Below, piece after piece: positions 53,922-62,604 of a stretch of 62,604 nt of DNA (the first letter of the stretch is position 1; every line of letters begins with the position of its first letter). The stretch is from Pirellula staleyi DSM 6068 (lineage in GTDB: Bacteria; Planctomycetota; Planctomycetia; Pirellulales; Pirellulaceae). The stretch is taken from assembly GCA_945900945.1 (NCBI GenBank), contig CAMDKL010000012.1, forward strand, positions 1 through 62,604, in the 5' to 3' direction. A program made the position numbers and the translations under genes. A model generated the notes under the pieces. It had not been told where the DNA came from. It did not search any database and saw only the letters and a program-made list of their open reading frames with translations.

Positions 53922-54117
53922 CTACAGATCGCGGCTCCAGTTCTCGTCCCCAAGTGATCGAATATAGTCGATAGCTTCCTCCCGTTCCGTCGTTACCGCA
54001 CCAGGAACTCGGCCGCCGCGGTCGCATTCGGATAGCAAAAGCAAATCTTCATAGCTTTCGTTCTCTTGCAAGCGCCGATGCGCGGGTGGCTCGCTGGCAT
54101 GTACAATAACGATATCG
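53922..54117 (-). pseudogene. C-terminal remnant of an HD-domain phosphohydrolase
   Basis: The frame reads HRRLQENESYEDLLLLSECD, RGGRVPGAVTTEREEAIDYI, then RSLGDENWSRDL and TAG. EDLLLL-x-E-x-D-R-G-GR-x-PG with a following ALDYIR-like helix is the tail of a bacterial HD-type phosphohydrolase family. The HD motif itself and the N-terminal two thirds are absent, and no start codon fits. Confidence 0.6.
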
Positions 54118-54153
54118 ATTGCAAATTTGATCCTTAATAAAAAAGCCAAATAG

Positions 54154-55349
<1,196 letters not shown>

Positions 55350-55351
55350 AC

Positions 55352-56803
55352 TCAGTGTAAAATTGGGCAGACGTCAAACCAATTTCTTCCTTGAGCTTGC
55401 ATCCATTCGGTGCATTGCTCGGGTCCCCACATGCCTGCTTCGTACGGATTCAGTGTCGGCGCGGCTGGACTTTTCCAGGCAGCGATAATGGGGTCGATAA
55501 TTCGCCATGCTTGCTCGACTTCGTCACTGCGGGCAAACAATCCAGGATCACCCATCAGGGCATCTAGCAACAGGCGTTGGTATGCATCGGGCAGTTCTTT
55601 GCCACTCGTATCAAACTTAAAATCAAGTTCGCTCAGCCGCAGCTTCATATCCGAGTCTGGCACCTTGGATTGGAAGTAAAGTTGCAGGCCTTCTGCGGGC
55701 TGGATCTGAATCACGATCCTGTTGGCTTCAGGTCGGAACGATTTACGTTCTCCGAAGAGCATATGCGGCGGTTCACGAAACTGGATGACGATCTGAGTTG
55801 ATCGACAGCTCATGCCCTTTCCACTTCGCAAATAGAAAGGAACTCCTTTCCATCGCCAGTTGTCTATGTAGAGTTTTAGAGCAGCGAATGTTTCTGTTTG
55901 GCTATCGTTTGGGATCCCTTGCTCCTCGCAGTATCCTGAGTACTGCCCTCGCACGCCAAACTCAGCGAAATCGCTACCTTTGTACGGTCGAACGCTTTGC
56001 AGGACTTTTACTTTTTCGTCTCGAACCATCTCACCTGTGTATCGCACGGGCGCCTCCATGGCCGTCACCATCATCAACTGCAGGATATGATTTTGAAACA
56101 TATCGCGGAGGATCCCAGCTTTGTCGTAGTAATCGCCTCGCCGCCCGACCTTGACTTCTTCGGCCACCGTGATTTGAACGTGATCGACATAGTTGCGATT
56201 CCATAGGGGTTCGAAGATGGTATTTCCGAAGCGGAACACCAAAATGTTTTGTACGGTCTCTTTGCCCAAATAGTGATCAATACGATAGATTTGATCCTCT
56301 CGAAACGTTTGGTGAATCGATTCGTTCAAAACTTTGGCCGAGGCGAGATCGGTGCCAAACGGCTTTTCGATCACTACGCGCCGATGACCATTCTTGTCAA
56401 CATGGAGACCTGCCTTGCCCAATTGGGCAATCGCAGCAGCATAGAGCTGTGGCATTGTTGAAAGGTAGTAGACCCGATCCGTGGTCTGCGACCCTTCTAT
56501 CTCAGTCAGGAAGGCGGCTAGTTTATGAAAATCCTCCTCGCTTCCGATATCAAGAGGTTGGTAAAAGATGTTTTGCGAAAACGCTTGCCATGTTTCGTTG
56601 TGGAAGTCGTTTTTTACGTACTTGGACGTAGTCTCCGCCAATTGAGCGCGCCACTGCTCCGAAGTGAATGCGCTGCGCGATGAACCAACGATTCGCGTTG
56701 GGTTCGGCAGTCGTCCGCGTTGGAATTGACGATACAAAGCGGGAATGAGCTTTCGGCTTGTTAAATCGCCGGAAGCTCCAAAGATCACCATTGTATTTGA
56801 CAT
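55352..56803 (-). CDS. zwf: Glucose-6-phosphate 1-dehydrogenase
   Basis: This enzyme oxidises glucose 6-phosphate to 6-phosphogluconolactone with NAD(P)+, the entry to the pentose phosphate pathway. The 483-residue protein has the nucleotide-binding start MVIFGASGDLTSRKLIPAL, the catalytic RIDHYLGKETVQNIL (about residues 173-187, with the active-site His) and substrate-site residues in FYLRSGKGMS. Length is typical. It lies 4 bases downstream of the SurA_N-type gene, so both share a transcript. Confidence 0.96.
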   Translation of the reverse strand: MSNTMVIFGASGDLTSRKLIPALYRQFQRGRLPNPTRIVGSSRSAFTSEQWRAQLAETTSKYVKNDFHNETWQAFSQNIFYQPLDIGSEEDFHKLAAFLTEIEGSQTTDRVYYLSTMPQLYAAAIAQLGKAGLHVDKNGHRRVVIEKPFGTDLASAKVLNESIHQTFREDQIYRIDHYLGKETVQNILVFRFGNTIFEPLWNRNYVDHVQITVAEEVKVGRRGDYYDKAGILRDMFQNHILQLMMVTAMEAPVRYTGEMVRDEKVKVLQSVRPYKGSDFAEFGVRGQYSGYCEEQGIPNDSQTETFAALKLYIDNWRWKGVPFYLRSGKGMSCRSTQIVIQFREPPHMLFGERKSFRPEANRIVIQIQPAEGLQLYFQSKVPDSDMKLRLSELDFKFDTSGKELPDAYQRLLLDALMGDPGLFARSDEVEQAWRIIDPIIAAWKSPAAPTLNPYEAGMWGPEQCTEWMQAQGRNWFDVCPILH

Positions 56804-56807
56804 AAAT

Positions 56808-59237
56808 TTAGTCTACTCGGAAGCTAAGTTGTTTTTGTAAGTTTTGAAACCAGGGTTGAAGAGCGCGATCGCTTTCAAGCTGAGAAACAGTAGAGACGCC
56901 CTCGGTTGGCGCTGCGGCAAATTTTTCGTAGAGCAAATTGACATCTGGAATCAACTCGATTACTTGGACCACGTAGCATACGGTCTTATTAGCATCTGGA
57001 GCGACAACGGTCTCGCCGGGCTTGCTAGCAAACACCGCTTCCATAAAGGAATCATTAACGGGTTCCAAAAGCTCGACGTTGCTGAGTTGTAGCCGGCTTT
57101 CCATGCGAGTAAACATCGGATTGAACCACGTGAAAGGAGCTGGTTCTTTAATCAGGATTTTCTCCTCGGGCGTAACTAGGGAATCCGTGAGGGTCGATGA
57201 ACCGACTTTCGACGCGATTTCACGAGCACGAGCTTCGGCTAGTTTGAAGGCCTGTTGCTTGCTCCATACCTCAACGATCTGTTCGCTCACGCTATCCACA
57301 GACGGAGTCATTGGTTGTGTCTCTTCGATTTTCCAAGATAGATACCGTTTGTCCCCACCCGTAAAACCTCGAGAGATGACGGGAGTGTGCAGCTCACCCA
57401 ATCCAGAGGATGCATTGACCAACTCGACGAAGGAGAAGGGTCTTTGGCCCTGCATCACAAACGAAGTACCAATCGGAATACCTTGTATCGATTCCTGGTC
57501 CACTTGACGGATAGTTCCGTCGTCTTCTTTTCGATTGGTTGTTCCGTATTCAAAACCTAAATCTTCGCCAAGCTTCTTTAGATCAAGCGGAATGGGAGCC
57601 TTTGCGGTTTTGCTTTTTTGAGCGAAGGCTTCCTGATAGACTCGCAGTTCGGATTGGTAGATGCTCATCGGACCGACTAATTGCTCAATACGATCTTCTA
57701 TTTCTCTTTCCGAAGGACCGGTCGCTTGTTCGCGAGCAATTTGGTCCCTGACTTCTTCGAATGCCTTGGTTCGCATTGGAGTGGTGTCCGCGACTGCTCC
57801 GATTTGAAGAGCTTCGCCAGTTTGTGGAAATGTGGGCAAGCTAGGTGCTGTTTCGGTTGGCTTGGGGTCCGACAGTTGGATCGATGTAGACGCTGTGGGT
57901 TCGGCCTTCACTGCAGTTTCGGTCTGCACAGCGGGATCGTTCTTGACAGCGGGTTCGGTCTGCACAGTGGGATCGTTCTTGACAGTGGGATCGTTCTTGA
58001 CAGTGGGATCGTTCTTGACAGTGGGATCCTTCTTGACAGCAGGTTCGGTTTGAACAGTGGGGGCTGGTTTTTCTTCTTGAAACGAGACCAGTTTCATGTT
58101 CGAGCTTTTGCGTGGCATCAAAGCATTTTCTTTTGGGTCGGCCAATGCTGGAGGGACAAGCGGCGTTCCCTCGGATGTGGCGGGAGTTGCACTAGGATCG
58201 GCTTTAGGATCAACGGTTTCCTGAGGCGAACCAGGAGTAGGCGTGGGATTTTCAGTGGCTTCTTGAGCCACGGGAACACGAAACTGCTTTTCTTTGACAC
58301 GACGGTCGTATTCAGCTCGCAGTGTTTCCTCTGGCACCAATGCCATTTTTTCGGTGACGATTTTGTCAAAATCGATAGAGAGGTATTCGAAATTCGCTGT
58401 CTTGGTTCTCATGAAGGCCGGTTGTGTTGCGATGGTGGAACGCGATCGGGTAATTTCCTTTCCTTCTTTGTAGATTTCTTGAACTTCCTTTGGGGTGGGC
58501 TTGCCTTTCACCTGCGACTCGAAGTCGTTAACAAATACCGGAAACGCTTGGATTTTTGCGGCTTGATTGAATTTGAGAAAAACCTGCCAGTTCTTGCTCG
58601 GCGTGGTTAGGGCGGGGAGACGAAGCGTTTTCGAATCGCGTCGATCTTCGAATCGCAGGCCCGTTCCAGCCAATCGAAGCACTTCATTTTTGGCCAACTC
58701 CTCTCGCATCAAGCGATTGAAATCGAACAGGTTCATTTTCCCGTTGGTTGCGACCTTGAGAGCGGTTTTGATTTGCTCTCCGTTCAGTCTTCCGTCAACA
58801 AAGCGTTTCAAAAATATTTTGACGGAATCGTCGTCGAAGTGGATTCCCATTCGGTCCGCTTCCGCAACCAAAAGTTTTCTTTCCACAATTCTTTCTTTTG
58901 AGTCCAGGTTGCTGGTGATGCCAACCGAGCCATTATTTAGGTCAAACCCTGGAACATTGGGCGTGCCCCCTTTTTCGATAACATCGCTCGCCAGTTTCTT
59001 TAGGAAAATATTCGCCCAGTAAACTTGTTCCCATTCGCGTTCCAATTCATCTTGTCGAATGGAACCACCGGTCCAAGAGGCGAGGACGGGATTGGTTCCT
59101 CCTCGCGACGATCTTCGGCCTGAGCCTGAAAAATACTCGATCATGGGCGCGATGACGAACGCCACGATGGCGATGAAAACGGCTCCAGCCATCCAAAGCT
59201 TCTGGTTTTTTCGGAAAATAGCAAATGGGCTGGACAT
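56808..59237 (-). CDS. SurA_N/PpiD-type membrane-anchored chaperone-like protein
   Basis: From the ATG at 59237 (MSSPFAIFRKNQKLWMAG) the protein has 809 residues. One membrane helix lies near the N-terminus (LWMAGAVFIAIVAFVIAPMI), followed by a SurA_N-type helical domain (about 45-200; LASWTGGSIRQDELEREWEQ, NGEQIKTALKVATNGKMNLF). The layout resembles PpiD, the periplasmic folding factor, but I see no clear parvulin PPIase domain. A Pro/Thr/Ala-rich linker (about 320-490) contains tandem TVKNDP hexapeptides encoded by an 18-base repeat. The C-terminal part (about 490-809) looks folded. It is the first gene of the zwf transcript and is divergent from topA. Confidence 0.75.
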   Translation of the reverse strand: MSSPFAIFRKNQKLWMAGAVFIAIVAFVIAPMIEYFSGSGRRSSRGGTNPVLASWTGGSIRQDELEREWEQVYWANIFLKKLASDVIEKGGTPNVPGFDLNNGSVGITSNLDSKERIVERKLLVAEADRMGIHFDDDSVKIFLKRFVDGRLNGEQIKTALKVATNGKMNLFDFNRLMREELAKNEVLRLAGTGLRFEDRRDSKTLRLPALTTPSKNWQVFLKFNQAAKIQAFPVFVNDFESQVKGKPTPKEVQEIYKEGKEITRSRSTIATQPAFMRTKTANFEYLSIDFDKIVTEKMALVPEETLRAEYDRRVKEKQFRVPVAQEATENPTPTPGSPQETVDPKADPSATPATSEGTPLVPPALADPKENALMPRKSSNMKLVSFQEEKPAPTVQTEPAVKKDPTVKNDPTVKNDPTVKNDPTVQTEPAVKNDPAVQTETAVKAEPTASTSIQLSDPKPTETAPSLPTFPQTGEALQIGAVADTTPMRTKAFEEVRDQIAREQATGPSEREIEDRIEQLVGPMSIYQSELRVYQEAFAQKSKTAKAPIPLDLKKLGEDLGFEYGTTNRKEDDGTIRQVDQESIQGIPIGTSFVMQGQRPFSFVELVNASSGLGELHTPVISRGFTGGDKRYLSWKIEETQPMTPSVDSVSEQIVEVWSKQQAFKLAEARAREIASKVGSSTLTDSLVTPEEKILIKEPAPFTWFNPMFTRMESRLQLSNVELLEPVNDSFMEAVFASKPGETVVAPDANKTVCYVVQVIELIPDVNLLYEKFAAAPTEGVSTVSQLESDRALQPWFQNLQKQLSFRVD
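57926..58058. repeat. 18-bp minisatellite coding for TVKNDP hexapeptides
   Basis: The minus-strand unit ACTGTCAAGAACGATCCC (TVKNDP) is repeated several times, with variants reading TV-QTEP and AV-KNDP at the same period. It sits inside the linker of the SurA_N-type protein. Such arrays gain and lose units without shifting the frame. Confidence 0.85.
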
Positions 59238-59471
59238 TGGACAAATCAATCCTTAGGTAGTCGACATTCGAGTAAAATGGCCCGCTAAACTGGCACTCCA
59301 ACATGGATTGTAGGATTTTCGCTGATTGACGCAATTCCATTGCTGGCGGACTCGCTGGGGCTTGACAAATTAGCGACATTGCGGTGACAACCCTTGTGCT
59401 TGAGGTAGATTACCAGATTCACGGACGAGCAAATCCGATTTCGCCAATTCCATCTGCAAACCAATATTTTT

Positions 59472-62228
59472 ATGAGTGAGAAAAAATCCCTCGTCATCGT
59501 TGAGTCTCCCGCCAAAGCGAGAACGATTTCGAAGTATTTAGGGAGTGGTTTTCAGGTTGAGGCCTCGATTGGACACATTCGGGACCTGCCAGGGGGTGCA
59601 AAAGAGGTTCCTGCCGAGTTTAAATCGGAGTCGTGGGGGTACCTTGGGGTAAACGTCGAAAACGGTTTTGAACCGCTTTACATTGTTCCTGCAGACAAGA
59701 AAAAGCACGTTTCATTTCTAAAGGCTGCCCTCAAGGACGCAAAAGACCTGTATCTGGCGACGGACGAGGATCGTGAGGGAGAAGCAATTTCCTGGCATTT
59801 GCAGGAAGTTTTGAAGCCCAAAGTGCCTGTTCACCGGATGGTATTTCACGAAATTACTAAGGAAGCCATCCAAAGTGCACTCAAAAACACCCGGCAAATC
59901 GATCAGGGGTTGGTGAAGGCACAGGAAACGCGACGCATATTGGATCGACTTTACGGATACGATATTTCGCCGCTTCTATGGAAAAAAGTTCGGCCAAAAT
60001 TATCGGCTGGACGCGTGCAAAGCGTCGCGGTCCGATTGATTGTGCAACGCGAGCGCGAGCGTATGGCATTTCATTCGGCGACGTACTTTGACCTAGATGT
60101 AATGCTGGAAACCAATGGCAAAGAAAAGTTTGAAGCGTCGTTGGTCAGCGTTTCGGAGCGAAAGATTCCATCCGGAAAGGACTTTGACACTGCGACGGGA
60201 CTCCTCAAAGATCCCAAAATGCTACAGCTCGATTCCGTTTCGGCTGACGCGCTCAAGGCACGGTTGGCGATAGCAAAGTTCAAAGTCATCAGCGTGGAAG
60301 TAAAGCCGTACACGGAACGTCCGAAAGCGCCTTTCACCACGAGCACATTGCAACAGGAGGCAAACCGAAAATTGGGCATGACGGCCAAGGACGCAATGCG
60401 GGTTGCTCAGAGCCTCTATGAAAACGGCTACATCACTTATATGCGTACCGACTCGACCACTCTCTCCAAGGAGGCCGTCGATGCGTCCCGTGAGCTTGTT
60501 CGATCGCAATACGGTGATGCTTTCCTGTATTCGACACCTCGCACGTATGCTACCAAAGTCAAGAATGCTCAAGAAGCTCACGAGGCGATTCGGCCGGCGG
60601 GTAGCCCGTTCCAGCTGCCCGAAAAAATTCGCAGCGAATTGAACTACGATCAATTCAGGCTCTTCGAACTGATCTGGAAGCGTACCATCGCCTCGCAAAT
60701 GGCAGACGCAAAGAAGCAGCGAGTCGTCGTAGTGATTCAAGCCGACGACGCTCTCTTTCAGGCAACCGGTACCTCGATCGAATTCGAAGGCTTCTTAAGA
60801 GCTTATGTTGAGGGGAGCGATGATCCAGCGGCAGAGCTGGCGGAAAAAGAAAAACTCCTGCCAGATGTAAAAGCCTCGGACCCTCTCAAGGCATTGTCGT
60901 TAGATTCGGTTTCGCACACTACGCAACCACCATCGCGATTCACCGAAGCGTCGTTGACCCAGGGGCTAGAGGAACGTGGCATCGGTCGACCGAGTACTTA
61001 CGCTTCGATTATCGATACGATTCTCAAACGAGACTATGTGTTCAAGAAGGGGAACGCTCTCGTTCCGAGCTGGACTGCGTTTGCGGTTATTCGGCTTCTG
61101 GAGGAACATTTCTCATCTCTCGTCGACTACAAATTCACAGCGGAAATGGAAGATTACCTCGACCAAATCAGCCGGAACGAACGAGAGAATTTAGCCTATT
61201 TGCAAGAATTCTACTTTGGTGACGAGGGGGGGGCCGAGAACGCGGCACCAGGCGGTATTGGACTCAAACCACTTCTTGCGCTGAAGGTTGCCGAAATCGA
61301 TCCGCGGACCGCATGTTCGTATCCGCTAGGATTCCTCGATGGCAATTTGGAGCTGCCGGTTTCGGTTCGCGTTGGGCGGTATGGACCCTATGTGGAGCAG
61401 GGCGAACGCAGGGCTAGTATTTCGGAGGAAATGCCGCCTGATGAAATGACTCTTGCAATGGCAGTTGAGATGCTTGCCAAGCAGGAGCTCGGTGAGGAGC
61501 CGATGGGCCATCATCCAATAACCAACAAACCCATTTACATCAAGCAAGGCCGTTTTGGCCCCTATGTACAAATGGGGGAAGCAGACGACGAGGATAAGAA
61601 AAACGCATCCTTGCTCAAGGGCATGACTACCGAGACGCTAGATCTAGCGACTGCTATTCAGTTGCTGGAGTTCCCTCGTACGCTTGGCCTGAATCCAGCC
61701 AATGGCGAACCGATCATCGCTTCCCAGGGCAAGTTCGGGCCGTACATTAAAAACGGAACGGATACGAGATCATTAGGAGCGACACACAGTTTGCTCGAAC
61801 TGACGCTCGAGCAAGCACTCGAGTTGCTTGCACAACCCAAGGCACAGGGACGTGGACGCGGTGTGGCTGCTCCGCCACTCAAAGAACTCTCTGCGTCACC
61901 TGTCACCGGAAACGCCATTACCATTCGCGATGGTCGCTTTGGACCTTACGTGACCGATGGTGAGACCAACGCATCGTTGCCCAAGGACATGAAACCGGAC
62001 GATCTGACCTTGGAACAGGCCGTTGATCTGTTAGCAGCTCGAGCAGCAGCCGGCGGTTCCAAAAAGAAAAAGACTCCCAAACGCACTACGGCAAAAAAAG
62101 CGACGAAAAAAAAGAAGGCTACGAAATCCGCAAAGAAGGTGACCGATTCGGATACGGAATCCACAAAGAAGCCAGTCACAAAGAAGGAATCGAAAACCGC
62201 CAAGCGCACAGCTAAAAAGAAGAGTTGA
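59472..62228 (+). CDS. topA: DNA topoisomerase I (type IA)
   Basis: TopA relaxes negative supercoils. The 918-residue protein starts with the TOPRIM fold (LVIVESPAKARTISKYLG; acidic DEDREGEAISWHL near residue 98). The catalytic Tyr lies in GYITYMRTDSTTLS (about residue 321). Instead of zinc fingers the C-terminus has four C-terminal repeats (VGRYGPYVEQGE, QGRFGPYVQMGE, QGKFGPYIKNG and DGRFGPYVTDGE, about residues 630-840). A Lys-rich tail follows (KKKTPKRTTAKKATKKKK and onward), likely for nonspecific DNA contact. The 59250-59471 spacer holds the divergent promoters; TTGACA at 59362-59367 is a possible -35 site without a good -10. Confidence 0.97.
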   Translation: MSEKKSLVIVESPAKARTISKYLGSGFQVEASIGHIRDLPGGAKEVPAEFKSESWGYLGVNVENGFEPLYIVPADKKKHVSFLKAALKDAKDLYLATDEDREGEAISWHLQEVLKPKVPVHRMVFHEITKEAIQSALKNTRQIDQGLVKAQETRRILDRLYGYDISPLLWKKVRPKLSAGRVQSVAVRLIVQRERERMAFHSATYFDLDVMLETNGKEKFEASLVSVSERKIPSGKDFDTATGLLKDPKMLQLDSVSADALKARLAIAKFKVISVEVKPYTERPKAPFTTSTLQQEANRKLGMTAKDAMRVAQSLYENGYITYMRTDSTTLSKEAVDASRELVRSQYGDAFLYSTPRTYATKVKNAQEAHEAIRPAGSPFQLPEKIRSELNYDQFRLFELIWKRTIASQMADAKKQRVVVVIQADDALFQATGTSIEFEGFLRAYVEGSDDPAAELAEKEKLLPDVKASDPLKALSLDSVSHTTQPPSRFTEASLTQGLEERGIGRPSTYASIIDTILKRDYVFKKGNALVPSWTAFAVIRLLEEHFSSLVDYKFTAEMEDYLDQISRNERENLAYLQEFYFGDEGGAENAAPGGIGLKPLLALKVAEIDPRTACSYPLGFLDGNLELPVSVRVGRYGPYVEQGERRASISEEMPPDEMTLAMAVEMLAKQELGEEPMGHHPITNKPIYIKQGRFGPYVQMGEADDEDKKNASLLKGMTTETLDLATAIQLLEFPRTLGLNPANGEPIIASQGKFGPYIKNGTDTRSLGATHSLLELTLEQALELLAQPKAQGRGRGVAAPPLKELSASPVTGNAITIRDGRFGPYVTDGETNASLPKDMKPDDLTLEQAVDLLAARAAAGGSKKKKTPKRTTAKKATKKKKATKSAKKVTDSDTESTKKPVTKKESKTAKRTAKKKS

Positions 62229-62533
62229 GTCGCTTTTCGTTTTTTGTTGCCCGATGCAGTGAGAGCCCAGATGGTTCGAAGTGTTGCAGTCCTAGCAAGG
62301 ATTATTCATCAGCCGCAGGGCACTAGCCAAATGGCACTCACTTTGCGATTTCGTGAACCGGCGGGCGCTAGCCCTCATCGTACCACACAAGTCATTGGGA
62401 CCATTTTAAATGACAGCATTTGCGTTTGGAATTCGGGGCTGGACTTCTTGTTGGGGGTTGTAATTATTGCGGATCGTGGTGAGTGCCATCACGGTCAATG
62501 GAGTTCCCGATACGCGACACGGAGGGTGGATAG
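62229..62533. other. Spacer after topA with dispersed repeat
   Basis: This stretch holds copy 5 of the dispersed palindromic element (62308-62376). The rest shows no gene; a 97-codon plus frame (62244-62537) runs straight through the repeat and is probably spurious. Confidence 0.6.
62308..62376. repeat. Dispersed palindromic CTAGC element, copy 5
   Basis: Read on the minus strand this is GGGCTAGCGCCCGCCGG, TTCACGAAATCGCAAAGTGA, GTGCCATTTGGCTAGTGCCC, then TGCGGCTGATG. Positions 62337-62372 equal the reverse complement of 28886-28921 over 36 bases. It lies 158 bases upstream of a transposase start. Confidence 0.9.
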
Positions 62534-62604
62534 ATGACTTTGGAATTGGAAGTGGCTTCGGCAGAATTGGGTGATAAACGCTTGATTAAGAGGCTGAGCT
62601 TGAT
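62534..62604 (+). CDS. IS4/Tn5-type transposase, N-terminal end cut by window edge
   Basis: From the ATG at 62534 the frame reads TLELEVASAELGDKRLIKRL and then runs off the window. (A/D)-LGDKR-L-x-KRL at the extreme N-terminus is the hallmark of the Tn5-like N-terminal DNA-binding domain of IS4-family transposases. Only 23 codons are visible, so intactness cannot be judged and the inverted repeat end is not identified. Confidence 0.6.
   Translation, partial: MTLELEVASAELGDKRLIKRLSL

Noticed and set aside
57681-58610. A 309-codon plus-strand frame opposite the SurA_N-type gene
   Set aside because: It exists because the 18-base repeat is free of stops on both strands; the translation is Cys/Gly/Phe-rich and resembles nothing, whereas the opposite frame has a membrane helix and SurA_N features.
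62244-62537. A 97-codon frame after topA
   Set aside because: It reads through the dispersed element and has no similarity to known proteins.

Overview
The window looks like chromosomal DNA of a planctomycete, most likely a Pirellulales-type organism. The strongest signs are the DUF1549/DUF1553 cytochrome-like protein followed by a Tat-exported DUF1501 protein and a WD40 protein (44.5-49.1 kb), decayed heme-binding domains of the Pirellula/Verrucomicrobium type, a fused ResB-CcsA cytochrome c synthase, a beta-RFAP synthase (tetrahydromethanopterin-type C1 chemistry), a Lys-rich topoisomerase I without zinc fingers, and weak or absent Shine-Dalgarno sites at many starts. This assignment rests on gene content only; there is no rRNA in the window.

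Layout. 1-0.3 kb: short GC-rich tandem repeats. 0.3-8.9 kb (minus strand): a metal-efflux locus reading ECF sigma factor, zinc-binding anti-sigma factor with a cysteine-rich sensor part, metal-binding lipoprotein, a tandem (double) membrane-fusion adaptor and an HME-type RND pump. No outer-membrane channel gene is visible. 9.3-16.1 kb (plus): a translation and replication-restart block, rpmE, prfA, prmC, glyS and priA, with two good intrinsic terminators and several repeat elements in its spacers. 16.2-22.5 kb (minus): an acyl-CoA oxidation electron path, etfB, etfA, an EtfD-like membrane Fe-S oxidoreductase and two acyl-CoA dehydrogenases. 22.7-28.5 kb (minus): lipoprotein, CcsBA and PyrK-like flavoprotein. 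28.6-29.0 kb: IS110 remnant and dispersed repeat.

29-38.5 kb holds a large MscS-type channel, a rhomboid protease with a SprT-like metalloprotein just upstream, DUF2760, beta-RFAP synthase, GluQ and an HNH protein. 38.6-41.6 kb is a gene graveyard: a broken sugar-dehydrogenase/heme-binding gene, a sensor-kinase piece without an ATPase domain, an orphan lipoprotein signal and a second heme-binding-domain tail. 41.7-44.3 kb has a retropepsin-like aspartic protease and a two-gene Tm-1-like/TIM-barrel pair. 44.5-52.3 kb carries the planctomycete DUF1549-DUF1501-WD40 trio, a VapC remnant and a secreted CehA/McbA-type metallohydrolase. 52.4-54.4 kb is again decayed (frameshifted secreted protein, HD-hydrolase tail, adenosine-deaminase head). 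54.4-62.6 kb has a bile-acid-symporter-type transporter, zwf with an upstream SurA_N-type membrane chaperone, topA, another dispersed repeat and the first codons of an IS4/Tn5-type transposase cut by the window edge.

The most interesting non-gene signals are: (1) a dispersed element ending in GTTTAACCCGCGCAGCGG, found in spacers of the translation block and also in frame inside the DUF1501 gene; (2) a second, about 70-bp palindromic family with copies at 13.7, 21.6, 28.9, 37.7 and 62.3 kb, two of which share 36 identical bases; (3) an identical 12-base core inside a dyad upstream of both the sigma-factor gene and the efflux operon. No CRISPR array, tRNA or rRNA gene was recognised.
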